Part shown: positions 48,389-57,557 of the stretch, in pieces
How positions within the stretch are numbered: position 1 is the stretch's first letter
Layout: every line of letters begins with the position of its first letter
Source: Verrucomicrobiota bacterium
GTDB lineage: Bacteria; Verrucomicrobiota; Verrucomicrobiia; Opitutales; Opitutaceae
Length of the DNA stretch: 64,000 nucleotides
Direction of reading: 5' to 3'
Assembly (NCBI GenBank): GCA_016235555.1
Contig: JACRKC010000083.1
Span: forward strand, 62,001 to 126,000
Position numbers and translations under genes: made by a program
Notes under the pieces: model-generated
Told to the model about the DNA's origin: nothing
The model's input: the letters and a program-made list of their open reading frames with translations, nothing else
Database searches by the model: none

Positions 48389-48804
48389 GAGGCGGAGCGT
48401 GATGGACAGGCTGAATCTTGTTTGGGAGGAATCCCGGAAGGCGAGAGGTGCGGTAGCGAGGGTGGGAAAGGCATCGATCCGGCATGAATATATATCAAAA
48501 AACGGCGGACTGAGTCAGAGATGAGTAGTCCCTGCCCGTGGCTCACCGGATCGGACCAAAGACGAAGGTTTGAGGGAAGAAATCCGCCCAAATGCACCAG
48601 AATGTGCGGCTGTAGTGGAGTCCTGCCGCGAGTATTCTATTTCTCGGTGTTGTCATTTTCGTGGGGTTGGATTGCCGGGGCTACCCGAACTCATCCTTGA
48701 AACACGCGGGCCCGGGCGAATCCCTAAGCGGATGCGTCGATTCTTGCGGAATCCACCGCGTCCAGTGATGCTTCGGGCGCTGGCGGATGACTAGCCGACT
48801 TCCG
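48389..48804 (-). promoter_or_regulatory. Promoter region of the lig operon
   Basis: This 416-bp gap holds no real gene. Its upstream half is repeat copy 3. Between 48484 and 48503 an AT-rich TTTTGATATATATTCAT (minus strand) stands out in the GC-rich setting and could be a -10 region; a dyad CTGA-C-TCAG at 48511-48519 is just upstream. The start of ligA is about 95 bp away. Operator function is a guess. Confidence 0.4.
48619..48750 (-). repeat. Extended intergenic element, copy 3 (upstream of ligA)
   Basis: The core (48707-48750) reads GGGCGAATCCCTAAGCGGAT then GCGTCGATTCTTGCGG. About 90 bp more (48619-48706) align with 52750-52842, at roughly 70-75% identity. On the minus strand both carry a short frame MTT[P/S][K/R]N..LAAG (ATG here at 48656). 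The core sits about 55 bp past the stop of the alpha-solenoid gene, the same arrangement as copy 2. Confidence 0.6.
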
Positions 48805-50364
48805 CTACGACCTCGGCAAGAGCTGCCGCTTGAGTGCGACCGGCAGATCAGAAAGCTCGATCCATGCCCGGGCGGCTTTGGGATCCACGGCGAGCCAGGC
48901 CCGAGCGGCCCTTTCGGTTTGCCGGTTACGTAACGGTTCGTTGCCAACACCCGCGGCCCACTGCACGGCCAAGTCGGGAAAAGTATCGACCAAGCTTCCG
49001 GCGGTTGCGTAAAGAGCTGTATCACGCTCTCCACTGGAGGGCAGCCTGCCAAGCCGTGAGACCGCTGCCACTGAATCAACCAGCGCCCATTGGTAGAATA
49101 CGTTTTCGATTGCGTAGTCGCGCTGCGGGCCAGCTGGAAAGCTTGTCGCCCATTCTGCTGCGGCGGCAGGATCCTTCGCCGCCCAAGCCGTGACGACGGA
49201 AATGGCCGCGCTCTCACGCCCGCCGGCCCCGATCGCGAGTTTTTTGACGAAATTTGCCGCTGCTTCGGGATTTTCCTGCGCCCACCCGGCGAGCAAGCTG
49301 GCCAACACTTTTTCCTTTAAGTCGGAATCCTGTAATTGCTGTGCCCATCTGACCGCAGCCTCCGGCTCCAGTCTTCCCCACTGGCTCGTTACCGTTATCA
49401 AAAACTGATCGGTCCCCGTCGGGAGAGTGCGTGCATACTGCGCGGCCTCTTCAGGGGCGCTCCGAACCCAGTCGTAACTCAAATGAGTCAGTGCGGTATT
49501 TTGCAGCGCTCCTGCCGTCATTTCCTGCACCCACTGGAGCGCCCCGCGCCGGTCCTTTTCTCCCCAGTGCGGGATCAGCTGCGCCAGCAAATCCGCCTGC
49601 GCCGGTCCGCTTGTCATACTCAAAATCAAATCGGCCGCGCCCGCAGGATTGTTATCCTTCCAAGATTGGACGATCGCCGCACACAACTCAGTGCGCACGG
49701 GTTCTTCCATAACGGCCGGCATCAATTGCAGCAGCAGATCGGGCGATTGGGTGGCGAGCGCACCAGAGAGCGCGACTGTCATCTGCGCCTGCACCTGTTT
49801 TTGCGCTGCGTCGGCAAACCAGCGCACCGCCGCCGCCGGGTTTACCTTGGCCCATTCCGTGAGGCCGAACGCCATCAGGTCCGGCCCGCGCTCGGTTTCG
49901 ATTTGGTTCTGGACGTGGAACATTGCCGAGGCTCCGTCCGCGCGCGCCCAGCGCACGAACAGAACCTTGCGCAACTCGAACCGCAATTCGGAGGGGGCCA
50001 GTTGCTCAATCCACTCAAGGACGCCGGGTAGATCCGACAGATCGGCACGCTGGATGAGTTGGGAAAGTTCCCTGCGGAGCCTCTCGTCCTTCGTTTTTGT
50101 GAGCGCCGTGGCCCATAAGTCTTTCACCCCTCTTGGATCGGGCTGCGGGGTGGCACGGGAGCGACTCGGTAGTATTGCGTTTGCTGGCCGTGCAGCGGCC
50201 GCCTGGGTTTCCGATTCACTCTCGAACTGAGAAGGCGGCTCAGAACGGTGCGAAAGGAAGAAGAGAAGCAGCAAGATGGCTGCTCCAAGTAGAAAACCGC
50301 CTTTCAACGGCCTCAAATCAGATTTCAGTTCGGGGAATCGTCCAAACATGTTTATTCGCCCCAT
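48805..50364 (-). CDS. Membrane-anchored alpha-solenoid repeat protein (hypothetical)
   Basis: A 519-residue protein of unknown function. One N-terminal membrane segment (GGFLLGAAILLLLFFLS, about 25-41) anchors it with the bulk outside the cytoplasm. The rest is made of about eleven helical repeats of 35-40 residues with a W-x-x-x-[DN]-P-x-x-A-x-x-W consensus, e.g. VTAWAAKDPAAAAEWATSFP, AGWAQENPEAAANFVKKLA and LTEWAKVNPAAAVRWFADA. Such proteins are common and numerous in Verrucomicrobia; protein binding is likely. A C-terminal remnant of a second copy lies at 38363-38455. An alternative ATG at 50349 would shorten the start by five residues. Confidence 0.7.
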   Translation of the reverse strand: MGRINMFGRFPELKSDLRPLKGGFLLGAAILLLLFFLSHRSEPPSQFESESETQAAAARPANAILPSRSRATPQPDPRGVKDLWATALTKTKDERLRRELSQLIQRADLSDLPGVLEWIEQLAPSELRFELRKVLFVRWARADGASAMFHVQNQIETERGPDLMAFGLTEWAKVNPAAAVRWFADAAQKQVQAQMTVALSGALATQSPDLLLQLMPAVMEEPVRTELCAAIVQSWKDNNPAGAADLILSMTSGPAQADLLAQLIPHWGEKDRRGALQWVQEMTAGALQNTALTHLSYDWVRSAPEEAAQYARTLPTGTDQFLITVTSQWGRLEPEAAVRWAQQLQDSDLKEKVLASLLAGWAQENPEAAANFVKKLAIGAGGRESAAISVVTAWAAKDPAAAAEWATSFPAGPQRDYAIENVFYQWALVDSVAAVSRLGRLPSSGERDTALYATAGSLVDTFPDLAVQWAAGVGNEPLRNRQTERAARAWLAVDPKAARAWIELSDLPVALKRQLLPRS

Positions 50365-50461
50365 TGACGAAACAGGACGTTAGGCCGACGCGCATCTGTT
50401 GAATGCAAGACACGCCGCTGCCGGGAGCTTCGGCAGCGACGCGCTTGAAGCGAAGCGATGC

Positions 50462-52594
50462 TTACAAGCCCGCCCGATAGATGGCGGTGATTTCTGCTGT
50501 GCTCAGCACGCGATTGTAGGCGCGCACATCGTCCAGCACGCCGTCAAACGTCCGCACCGCCGTGCTGTCGGTGCCAATCGAGAAATTGGCCGTGCCGTCG
50601 TTCACGCGGGTGCCAGTGCCGTCGGTCCCCGTGCCGTAGCTGGCCTCGACGCCGTTGACGTAGAACTTGATGTTCGTCGCGGTGGCCGAACCGGTCCACG
50701 TCGCGACCACATGTATCCAAGTGCCCAGCGACACGGCGTTGGTCGCCGTGCTGCGCTTCAAATTCGCGGTCGTGTAGTCGACCGAAAACGAGAGTTGATT
50801 CGTGCCGTCGAGGAAGAAGAGCCAACCATTGTCGGGGTTGACGGTCGTGGTCTTGTCGACGATCCGGCCCTTGCCGCCCCCGCCGAGCGTGTCGGCCTTG
50901 ATCCAGGCGGTGAGAGTCATGGCGGCGAGATTGTCGAGCGAGGCGCCGCTGCCGGCGTTCACTCGATCATCGACGCCGTCGAAGTTCAGGCCGTTGCCGA
51001 TTTTCCCCGCCACCCAGGTCGGTCCGCCGGTGAGCGTGCCGGTATTGCTGTTGCCGGAGCTGTCGGTGGCGGTGGTGCCGCTGGAGGAGTCGAGTTTCCA
51101 GTGGCCCTGCCGTCCCGTGGTGATTTCGACCGTGGTGGCGTTGGCCTCGGCAGAGTAGCTGGAATTGCCGGTGCCATTGTAGGCTCTTGCCCGATAGTAG
51201 TAGGTTGTGCCAGAGCCACAGGTGCTGTCGCTATACGTGACGACGTTGGTCCCGGTCGTGGCGATTTCGGCGTAGGTGCCGCCAGAGCCCTTCTTCCGTT
51301 CGATTCTAAAGCCGGTTTCGTTGCTCGCATTGTCGGTCCACGAAAGATTGATCTGCCGGTAGTTGTTGGGTGATGGAGCGATGGTTGCGATCAGGCTTGA
51401 TGGGGCCGCGGGGAGGCTCGACGCAACCCGCTCATATGCTCCTCTATCATAGGCAGGGCCCTGCGGACGGGTGGTGCCGTCAAGATCTAATGTTACCTCT
51501 GTAACGGTTAATCCGTTATCAAGGGCCGGGGAGCTGGATTGAAGGTGAAAATCAGGCGATGCAGGTAGTGCATTGTTCCCTCCGTTAACAAACAACGGAT
51601 TGCTTACGTTCACGATGTTGCCGGATTGGGTGTATTCTACTCCTTCGGTTGCAGCCGTGCCAAACGCGAGGTCGCCGCCTGTTCCGCTAGCATACATCAG
51701 GTTGTTCCTAATCGTAACGCCTGTGGTGCCGGTTATAGTGGCAAATGAAACGCCGTTAACATTGACTCCAGCTGCGCCCGTAACTCTGTTCTCGTAGAAG
51801 ATATTATTCTCAATGCGCGTATTGTCGCAATTTGCTCCCCACACGACCATGCCCGCTCCATTGACATTGTAGGCAAACGTGTTGTTGGCGATGACCCAAT
51901 TCGCCGCCCCTGCGAATTCCGGACCAGGATGCCTAGCCGTAGTATAATCGGATGAGGATGATCCGTTCTGTTGAAGTCCGACGCAGAGGTTATCGTAAAC
52001 GAGGTTATTCGTAATGGTATATGAGTCGCCATGCAGATAAATCCCGTGGTTTAATGTAGAAGCTAGGTTTGTAGAAAAAGGCCCGTTGTGATTGATGATG
52101 TTTCGATCGAAGAGATTGTGATGTCCGCCAATGCCCAACATGCCTTGGTCGATATTGTCATGAATCCAATTCCGCCGAATGACGGAATTATGTAAATTGG
52201 AAAACTTTATCCCGCCATACCCATCCCGGATTTCAAACCCTTCGATCGTGATCCAGCCCATCGCAAAATTACTGCCAGACGAATGTTCTATCAAGATGCG
52301 ATGAAGTTGAGCCTTATCAATAAAGTCGATGACTGGTGCCTCACCGGGGTAGTTCAGGAGTTTGATCTGTGCCGACTGGGTGCCGGACTTTGCGAATTGA
52401 ATTATCGCCTCGTTATACGTGCCTCCCCGCACGTATGTTGTATCACCGGCGTTCATGGTGGCTACTGCGTGGGCCACCGTTAGCCAGGGTGAGACCAGCG
52501 TGCCCGAGTTGGTGTCAACTCCGTTGGTAGCCACGTAATACGTGGCTCCATACGCCTGCATGCCGCAGAAAACCGCAGCGGCAGTTAAGATCAC
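50462..52594 (-). CDS. Secreted right-handed beta-helix protein with Fn3 and LamG domains
   Basis: Only the GTG at 52594 gives a sensible start for the signal sequence (VILTAAAVFCGMQAYGATYY), about 710 residues. A longer form from a GTG at 52789, inside the repeat element, is possible, and the true start is uncertain. Residues about 20-390 are a parallel beta-helix (DNLCVGLQQNGSS, RIENNIFYENRVTG, VTIRNNLMYASGTGG), as in pectate lyase-like and NosD/CBM-type proteins. About 400-490 is an Fn3 domain (RQINLSWTDNASNETGFRIE), and about 505-700 a LamG/concanavalin domain (HWKLDSSSGTTATDSSGN, MTLTAWIKAD). It is probably an extracellular polysaccharide-binding or -cleaving protein. Base composition is clearly lower in GC than around it, hinting at transfer. 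Confidence 0.75.
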   Translation of the reverse strand: MILTAAAVFCGMQAYGATYYVATNGVDTNSGTLVSPWLTVAHAVATMNAGDTTYVRGGTYNEAIIQFAKSGTQSAQIKLLNYPGEAPVIDFIDKAQLHRILIEHSSGSNFAMGWITIEGFEIRDGYGGIKFSNLHNSVIRRNWIHDNIDQGMLGIGGHHNLFDRNIINHNGPFSTNLASTLNHGIYLHGDSYTITNNLVYDNLCVGLQQNGSSSSDYTTARHPGPEFAGAANWVIANNTFAYNVNGAGMVVWGANCDNTRIENNIFYENRVTGAAGVNVNGVSFATITGTTGVTIRNNLMYASGTGGDLAFGTAATEGVEYTQSGNIVNVSNPLFVNGGNNALPASPDFHLQSSSPALDNGLTVTEVTLDLDGTTRPQGPAYDRGAYERVASSLPAAPSSLIATIAPSPNNYRQINLSWTDNASNETGFRIERKKGSGGTYAEIATTGTNVVTYSDSTCGSGTTYYYRARAYNGTGNSSYSAEANATTVEITTGRQGHWKLDSSSGTTATDSSGNSNTGTLTGGPTWVAGKIGNGLNFDGVDDRVNAGSGASLDNLAAMTLTAWIKADTLGGGGKGRIVDKTTTVNPDNGWLFFLDGTNQLSFSVDYTTANLKRSTATNAVSLGTWIHVVATWTGSATATNIKFYVNGVEASYGTGTDGTGTRVNDGTANFSIGTDSTAVRTFDGVLDDVRAYNRVLSTAEITAIYRAGL

Positions 52595-52749
52595 GGCCCG
52601 TAGTTTATTTAGTGGCGAGTGTTTGTTTTCGCACTGTCTTGCCCGGAAGGAAACTGGATCTCGGGGCCGAACCGCGCCAAGTTTGCGGGCGAACCTGAAA
52701 GGAGTGGAAACAGAGCGTGCGCCAGAGGCGCCGCCCGAGGATTCGGCCG

Positions 52750-52885
52750 GAAGTCCGGCCGCGAGTGCATTGTTTTTCGATGTTGTCACTGTCGTGGGAT
52801 GGGTTGACGGGGGGCTGCTGGAACTAGTCCTTAAAACATGCGGACCCGTGCAAATCCCTAACCGGATGCGCCGGTTCTCGAAAAT
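52750..52885 (-). repeat. Extended intergenic element, copy 4 (upstream of beta-helix gene)
   Basis: The core (52841-52885) reads CGTGCAAATCCCTAACCGGA then TGCGCCGGTTCTCG. The extension 52750-52842 aligns with 48619-48706. The minus-strand GTG at 52789 opens MTTSKNNALAAG in the same frame as the beta-helix protein. The whole 460-bp gap 52595-53054 holds this element plus a 70-codon frame (53036-52827) that looks like coding sequence but has no known match. Confidence 0.6.
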
Positions 52886-53054
52886 AATCTGAAGCGTCCG
52901 GCCGATACTCTGGCGCCGGCGGGAGGAAGGCACCGTGAATACGCCAGTAACATCGCAAAAGCTCGTTACCGATCCAGAATGCCGCCAAATGGCCGTCGAG
53001 CGCGTCCGCCACCAAGAAGTGGCCCATGCTCGGCATCGCGTGCGCGTGTCTGGA

Positions 53055-54326
53055 TCACGTCGCGAACTTGCGCTCGTGTCCAAGTTGGCGGATGAACAGG
53101 CAAACGGAAGCGAACGCCACGGGATAGAGCACCATCATCCCGAGGAAGACCGGGGTGTAGGATTGGTTTTGCACCGTCCAGCCGATCCCCTGCTGGGAGA
53201 GCACGCCACACAAACCCCCGATCGCTCCGGCCATACCCGTAACCGAGCCGACCACATGGGGCGGGAAGACCTCGGCGGGCAGCGTGATGTTCTGCCAGGC
53301 CGCGTGGAAGAACATCGCCACGCTGATCAACGTGAGGGCCATGGCTGGCCCTGGCACACGGGTCACTGCGATGCAGCACACCGGGATCATGGCCGTCGCC
53401 ACCCCCATGACCGTCTTGCGGGCGCGGTTGTGGGACCAACCGCGCCGCATCAACGCGGTGGGGATCCAGCCGCCTGCGATATTGCCGATGGCGAGAACCG
53501 CAAAGGGGATCCAGCTATACTTGCCGATCGATGCGAGATCGAACCCCCGTGCTTCCTGCAGGTATTTTGGCGTCCAAAAAACGAAGAAAAACGAGATCGG
53601 ATCCGTGAACGCCCGCGCGAGCACGCAACCCCAAACTTCGCGCACGCCGAGCAGTTGACGGATGGGGATCGTCGGCGGCGGCGTGCCGGCGGCTTCGGGC
53701 GGCGCGCCGCTTTCGATCAGATTCAGTTCCTCGGCGCCCAGCCAACGGTGCTGGCGGGGCAGTTGGTAGATCACGGCCCAGACCGCCACCCAGAGCAGGC
53801 CGAGCACCCCGCCCGCCACGAATGCAGAGCGCCAGCCCCACGTGAGGGCGATCCACGACACCATCGGCGCGGCCAGCGCCGCACCGACTGCTGTCCCCGC
53901 ATTGAAGATGCCAACCGCCATCGCGCGGTCGCGCATGGGGAACCACTCCGTCACCGCGCGGATGCCCGCCGGGAAGTGAGCGGCCTCGGTGGCGCCGAGC
54001 AGAAACCGGAAGCCCATGAAGTGAGCCGCCGATTGCGCGAGGCCATGCAACATGTTCGCCACCGACCAGCCGGATACGAAGATCGTGAAAGAGCGTCGCG
54101 TCCCGAGCCGGTCCACCAGCCGCCCGCACACCGCATACATGATTGTGTAGCTCAGGAGGAACGCCGACGTGATGTCGGCATAATGGGCGGTGGTCAGCTT
54201 TAGTTCGTCCTGAATCGTATGGGCGAGGACCGAGAGCGTCTGCCGGTCGAAGTAGTTGAGCCCCGAGGCGAGGCACAGCAGCAGCGCAATATACCAGCGG
54301 AGGCCGGCAATTTTCCTGGAGTTCAT
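53055..54326 (-). CDS. MFS transporter of the hexuronate/anion:cation symporter type
   Basis: A 423-residue 12-segment permease of the ACS/ExuT branch. The opening is [22 protein letters not shown] with the N-Y-x-D-R motif, then [34 protein letters not shown] (MFS loop motif) and [20 protein letters not shown]. Members import hexuronates, glucarate or amino-sugar acids by proton symport. It overlaps the nagB start by 4 bp (ATGA), so uptake and deamination are coupled. A GlcNAc-like or amino-uronic compound is likely. Confidence 0.85.
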   Translation of the reverse strand: MNSRKIAGLRWYIALLLCLASGLNYFDRQTLSVLAHTIQDELKLTTAHYADITSAFLLSYTIMYAVCGRLVDRLGTRRSFTIFVSGWSVANMLHGLAQSAAHFMGFRFLLGATEAAHFPAGIRAVTEWFPMRDRAMAVGIFNAGTAVGAALAAPMVSWIALTWGWRSAFVAGGVLGLLWVAVWAVIYQLPRQHRWLGAEELNLIESGAPPEAAGTPPPTIPIRQLLGVREVWGCVLARAFTDPISFFFVFWTPKYLQEARGFDLASIGKYSWIPFAVLAIGNIAGGWIPTALMRRGWSHNRARKTVMGVATAMIPVCCIAVTRVPGPAMALTLISVAMFFHAAWQNITLPAEVFPPHVVGSVTGMAGAIGGLCGVLSQQGIGWTVQNQSYTPVFLGMMVLYPVAFASVCLFIRQLGHERKFAT

Positions 54327-55081
54327 GACAACGTCTGCGCCGGAGCCTTGTTCGCCAACAGCGTGGCGGAGTGCCGGTCCAAATACACCGTGGCATCCGG
54401 GTGCGCGCGGAGAATCGAGGACGGCGCCTCCGGCGAGATCGGCCCCTCGAAGCAGCGTTTCACGGCACTGGCTTTGCGCGCATCGGGCACGGACACGATG
54501 ATCGTCTTCGCCTTGAGTAGTTGCCGGATGGAAATCGAAATCGCGTGTCTCGGCACGGTGCCGAGATTCGGAAACCAGCCTTCCCCGACCTGCTGCTGGC
54601 GACAGGCTGCGTCGAGATTGACGACCAGATAGGGTTGTTCGGTTTGAAAATCAGCGGGTGGATCGTTAAACGCCAGGTGCCCGTTTTCCCCGACGCCCGC
54701 AAATGCGATGTCGACTGGCTCCGCGGCGAGCAGCCGGCCCATTTCGCGGCAGGTGTTCTCGGGATCGCCGAGCCCGTCGATTAGGTGGTGGTTGTTCAGG
54801 CCGGTCTTGTTGATGAGCCGTTCGCGAAGGTATTTCCCGAACGAGGCCGGATGGTCGAAACCAATGCCGACATACTCGTCGAGGTGGAACATCTCGACCT
54901 TGTCCCATGCGATGCCGGGCGTGGCCGTCAGTGCGTCGAGAAACTCGAATTGCGAGCCGCCGGTGGCGGCGAGGATGCGGGCGCGGCCGCGCGTGGAGAG
55001 GGTGTGCTTCAGCAGGGCGGAAGCGTGGTCGGCGGCGGCGCGACCGAGGGCGACTTTGTCTTCGAGTATACGGAGGTTCAT
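54323..55081 (-). CDS. nagB: Glucosamine-6-phosphate deaminase
   Basis: A 252-residue NagB/6-phosphogluconolactonase-fold enzyme. [15 protein letters not shown] is the phosphate loop, [18 protein letters not shown] the LDEY catalytic segment, and [20 protein letters not shown] carries the catalytic His (G-x-G-x-x-G-H-x-A-F-N-x-P). Sequence and length fit deaminases that turn glucosamine-6-phosphate to fructose-6-phosphate and ammonia. A 238-bp conserved element lies just upstream. A second, divergent family member is at 59706-60638. Confidence 0.85.
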   Translation of the reverse strand: MNLRILEDKVALGRAAADHASALLKHTLSTRGRARILAATGGSQFEFLDALTATPGIAWDKVEMFHLDEYVGIGFDHPASFGKYLRERLINKTGLNNHHLIDGLGDPENTCREMGRLLAAEPVDIAFAGVGENGHLAFNDPPADFQTEQPYLVVNLDAACRQQQVGEGWFPNLGTVPRHAISISIRQLLKAKTIIVSVPDARKASAVKRCFEGPISPEAPSSILRAHPDATVYLDRHSATLLANKAPAQTLS

Positions 55082-55120
55082 TTGAAATTATCCAGCGGTC
55101 GGTTGCTAACATTGCGGAAC

Positions 55121-55358
55121 AAGCAGACGACGGGCTCGGCTCCAATCCCAGCGGTCGGCCGCCGGGCGTGTTTCACCCAAAACACCGGCATGGCGAAAAA
55201 ATGCCAAATCCTGTGGCACACGAAGATTCCTCGGGGGATCGCCGTTCTGATCCTGTTCAAGCCAATCGAGCATACCAATGAAACCGCCAAGTCCGGGAAA
55301 ATCCTTATTTGGCCTCGTCGATTTCTCGCGGCACAATCGACAATTGTTCACCGACGTC
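55121..55358 (-). repeat. 238-bp conserved upstream element, copy A (before nagB)
   Basis: Aligns without gaps to 62573-62810, about 86% identical (33 mismatches by hand count). It holds the 3' core (55291-55335, ending TCGTCGATTTCTCGCGG) that relates it to the other core elements, and an invariant dyad TGCCA-N7-TGGCA (55202-55218). The longest unchanged block is 55249-55289. The rest of the 314-bp gap is unremarkable. Reading frames on both strands are open in both copies but change amino acids freely. Confidence 0.75.
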
Positions 55359-55395
55359 ACGGTCAGCATGGTTCACTTCCATCGGTTGCCGGGCG

Positions 55396-56409
55396 TCAAT
55401 CTGCCGGTTGCCCGCGCTCGTCGGCGAGTCGGAAACAGTCCGCCAGGGGACGGACGCCGTCGGAGCAGGTCGGATGGAACAGCGAGGTAGCGGCGGTCGC
55501 AACGGCCAGGCGCAGGCACCGGGAAACGCTCCACCGTTCATGCCAGCCGAGGAGGAATCCCGCTGCAAACGCATCGCCCGCGCCCGCCGCGCCGCGCATT
55601 TCGGACGCGTCGATCCGCAACGACGGCTGCCACGTTCCGGGTTCCTTCTCGCCGACGGAAAACGCCCCTTCGGGTGCGTGAAATACCACGAGTCGCGCAC
55701 CGGCCAGGTGCAGGAGGCGGGCCGCAGCCTCCACTGCGTCGTGGTTAAGATGGCCGCGCTCACGAACGGCGATACCCGTCGCGTGTGTCGCTTCGTAGTC
55801 GTTGATAAAGAGACAATCCACCTGCGGCAACACGGGCAGGACACCGTGCTTAAACCGCAGCGGCGGCGCGCTCACAATGTCAACCGAGGTCGTGAGCCCG
55901 GCCGCGCGCGCCGCGCCCAATACTCCGGCCGCGCGCGGCACGCCGGTTGCATCGCGGGCATCGAGGGTGTCGAGCAGGAGCAGATAACCGAGGTGAAAGT
56001 GACGGGCACGGGTCGCGCCGAAATCGAAATGCTCTGGCGAGAGCTTCGCGTTGGCACCCGGTTGATGGAAAAAGGTGCGCCGCCCCGTGGCGCGCACCGT
56101 CATTACATCGGTGTAGCTCGTGGCCGCGCCCGGCTCGACGCGCAACTGCCGCGCGTCGATGCGATGGCTGGCGCAATCCGCCGCGATCCAACGGCCGCGG
56201 TCGTCGTCGCCCACAAGGCCGATGCCTTCGAGTGGAAACCGCGTGCCCAGTTTCGCGAGATCCTTCAGCACGTTGTAGGCGGAACCGCCGTTGCCGAGCG
56301 ACTCGGCCACAATCGTCGCGAGCGCGTCCTGCTCCGGCCACGTGTCGAGCAGCTTCACCTGGTCCACGATCCAATTTCCACCGGCGATCACGCCGGAGCG
56401 GGCGCTCAT
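55396..56409 (-). CDS. PfkB-family carbohydrate kinase
   Basis: The start is the ATG at 56409 (MSARSGVIAGGNWIVDQVKL), overlapping the Gfo/Idh gene stop by 4 bp, giving 337 residues. GGSAYNVLKDLAKLG is the substrate-side glycine pair, GLVGDDDRGR a phosphate-contact loop, and MRGAAGAGDAFAAGFLLG the GAGD catalytic anion-hole motif. The kinase probably phosphorylates the keto-sugar or sugar acid of the cluster ahead of the aldolase, in the ribokinase manner. The exact sugar is not known. Confidence 0.82.
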   Translation of the reverse strand: MSARSGVIAGGNWIVDQVKLLDTWPEQDALATIVAESLGNGGSAYNVLKDLAKLGTRFPLEGIGLVGDDDRGRWIAADCASHRIDARQLRVEPGAATSYTDVMTVRATGRRTFFHQPGANAKLSPEHFDFGATRARHFHLGYLLLLDTLDARDATGVPRAAGVLGAARAAGLTTSVDIVSAPPLRFKHGVLPVLPQVDCLFINDYEATHATGIAVRERGHLNHDAVEAAARLLHLAGARLVVFHAPEGAFSVGEKEPGTWQPSLRIDASEMRGAAGAGDAFAAGFLLGWHERWSVSRCLRLAVATAATSLFHPTCSDGVRPLADCFRLADERGQPAD

Positions 56410-57557
56410 GGGGCGGGAGGTAGCGTGACGACGCCTTGGTTGAGCTGCGATTCGAGCGCCGCCGCCCACCACTCGTGGTGCGCCACGGCCTCTTTCGGTG
56501 TCGCGCAGCCGAAGCGGTCACCGAGCTGGCCGGCACGCTCGGCGAGAAAGGCCGCCCACATCTGCATGAGAATATCGGGGAACCCCGGTTCGAAAATCCC
56601 GCCCGTGATCGTCTTGAACGGCACGCCGAAACCGAGGTCGGTTTTCTCCCACCACTGCTCCTTCTCGCGGTGAAACTGCCACAGGGTCTTCGGCTCCTTG
56701 GTGGAAAACCGCACGCCACGCTCCGTCCCGAGCAGTTCAAAAATCCATGTGTTGGTCTCACCGGGCGCGAGACGCTTCATCTCCAGCGTCAGCGGCGCGC
56801 ATTGGCCCGCGATCTCGGCGGTGCAGAGCAGCGTGGCGTTGTCCCACGTGTCACACGCGGCGACGCCGCCTTTGCCATCGGGGCGCTCCGGATAAATTTT
56901 CTGCAACTGGGCGTGGATCGAACGCAGCTTCCAACCGAGGCGCAGCGGCACGTGGGCGACGTGCAACCCGAGGTCGTTCATCACGCCACCAAGGCCACAG
57001 AACCGATTTTGCCGTTTCCAGTTGATCGGTTTCGTCGGGTCGAGATCGCTCGAATGGAGAAACGCGCAACGCGCCTCCAAGACCTTGCCCAGTGCGCCGG
57101 AACGGGCGACCGCCATCGCCCGCTGCGCGCCCGGCAGAAAAGGAAACTCCGACGACACGCGCACAAAGCGGCCGAGGCGAGCGGCCTCGTCGCGCACGCG
57201 CCGCGCCACCGCGAGGTCGATGCCGAAGGGCTTTTCAGCGAGCAGGTCTTTGCCGGCGCGCAGCACGTCCAGGTAAATTTCTTCGTGGAGATGGTGCGGC
57301 ACGGCGACGTAAACGACATCGATGTCGGGCAGCGCGAGGAGCGCGCGGTGATCGGTGCAGAAATGCCGCACGCCGGGCACGCGCCGAAACCAGTCGAGCA
57401 GGGCCGGCTGCACGTCACAGACGGCGATCAACTCCGCGCGCACCGGGAAATTCTCCAGCACAAACCAACGACCGAGCGCGGAAGCGACTTCGCGGCCCAT
57501 GAGGCCACCGCCAATCACGGCGACGCGGACTGGAGCGGATGCGGAAAGCGTGCTCAT
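56406..57557 (-). CDS. Gfo/Idh/MocA-family oxidoreductase
   Basis: A 383-residue NAD(P)-dependent oxidoreductase. VRVAVIGGGLMGREVASALG begins the Rossmann fold, LLAEKPFGIDLAVARR is the EKP loop with catalytic Lys, and LGLHVAHVPLRLGWKL and GGIFEPGFPDILMQM occur in the C-terminal domain. Members oxidise or reduce hydroxyls of sugars, inositols and amino sugars. Overlaps of 4 bp join it to both the kinase and the aldolase gene. A step that makes a keto-sugar for the aldolase is plausible. Confidence 0.82.
   Translation of the reverse strand: MSTLSASAPVRVAVIGGGLMGREVASALGRWFVLENFPVRAELIAVCDVQPALLDWFRRVPGVRHFCTDHRALLALPDIDVVYVAVPHHLHEEIYLDVLRAGKDLLAEKPFGIDLAVARRVRDEAARLGRFVRVSSEFPFLPGAQRAMAVARSGALGKVLEARCAFLHSSDLDPTKPINWKRQNRFCGLGGVMNDLGLHVAHVPLRLGWKLRSIHAQLQKIYPERPDGKGGVAACDTWDNATLLCTAEIAGQCAPLTLEMKRLAPGETNTWIFELLGTERGVRFSTKEPKTLWQFHREKEQWWEKTDLGFGVPFKTITGGIFEPGFPDILMQMWAAFLAERAGQLGDRFGCATPKEAVAHHEWWAAALESQLNQGVVTLPPAP

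Noticed and set aside
48543-48656. A 37-codon frame (MTTPRNRILAAG...) between the repeat core and ligA, a possible leader peptide
   Set aside because: A related start (MTTSKNNALAAG) occurs in copy 4, but the frames diverge after 12 codons and no ribosome-binding site is clear. It is part of the repeat rather than a shown gene.
52827-53036. A 70-codon minus-strand frame (MPSMGHFLVADALDGH...) after the MFS gene
   Set aside because: Possible gene end, but it has no motif and runs into the repeat core. It may be debris; not supported enough to list as a gene.
55121-55358. The 238-bp element as a small protein gene
   Set aside because: All frames are open in both copies, but the mismatches change amino acids freely in each frame, so conservation looks like DNA or RNA rather than protein.
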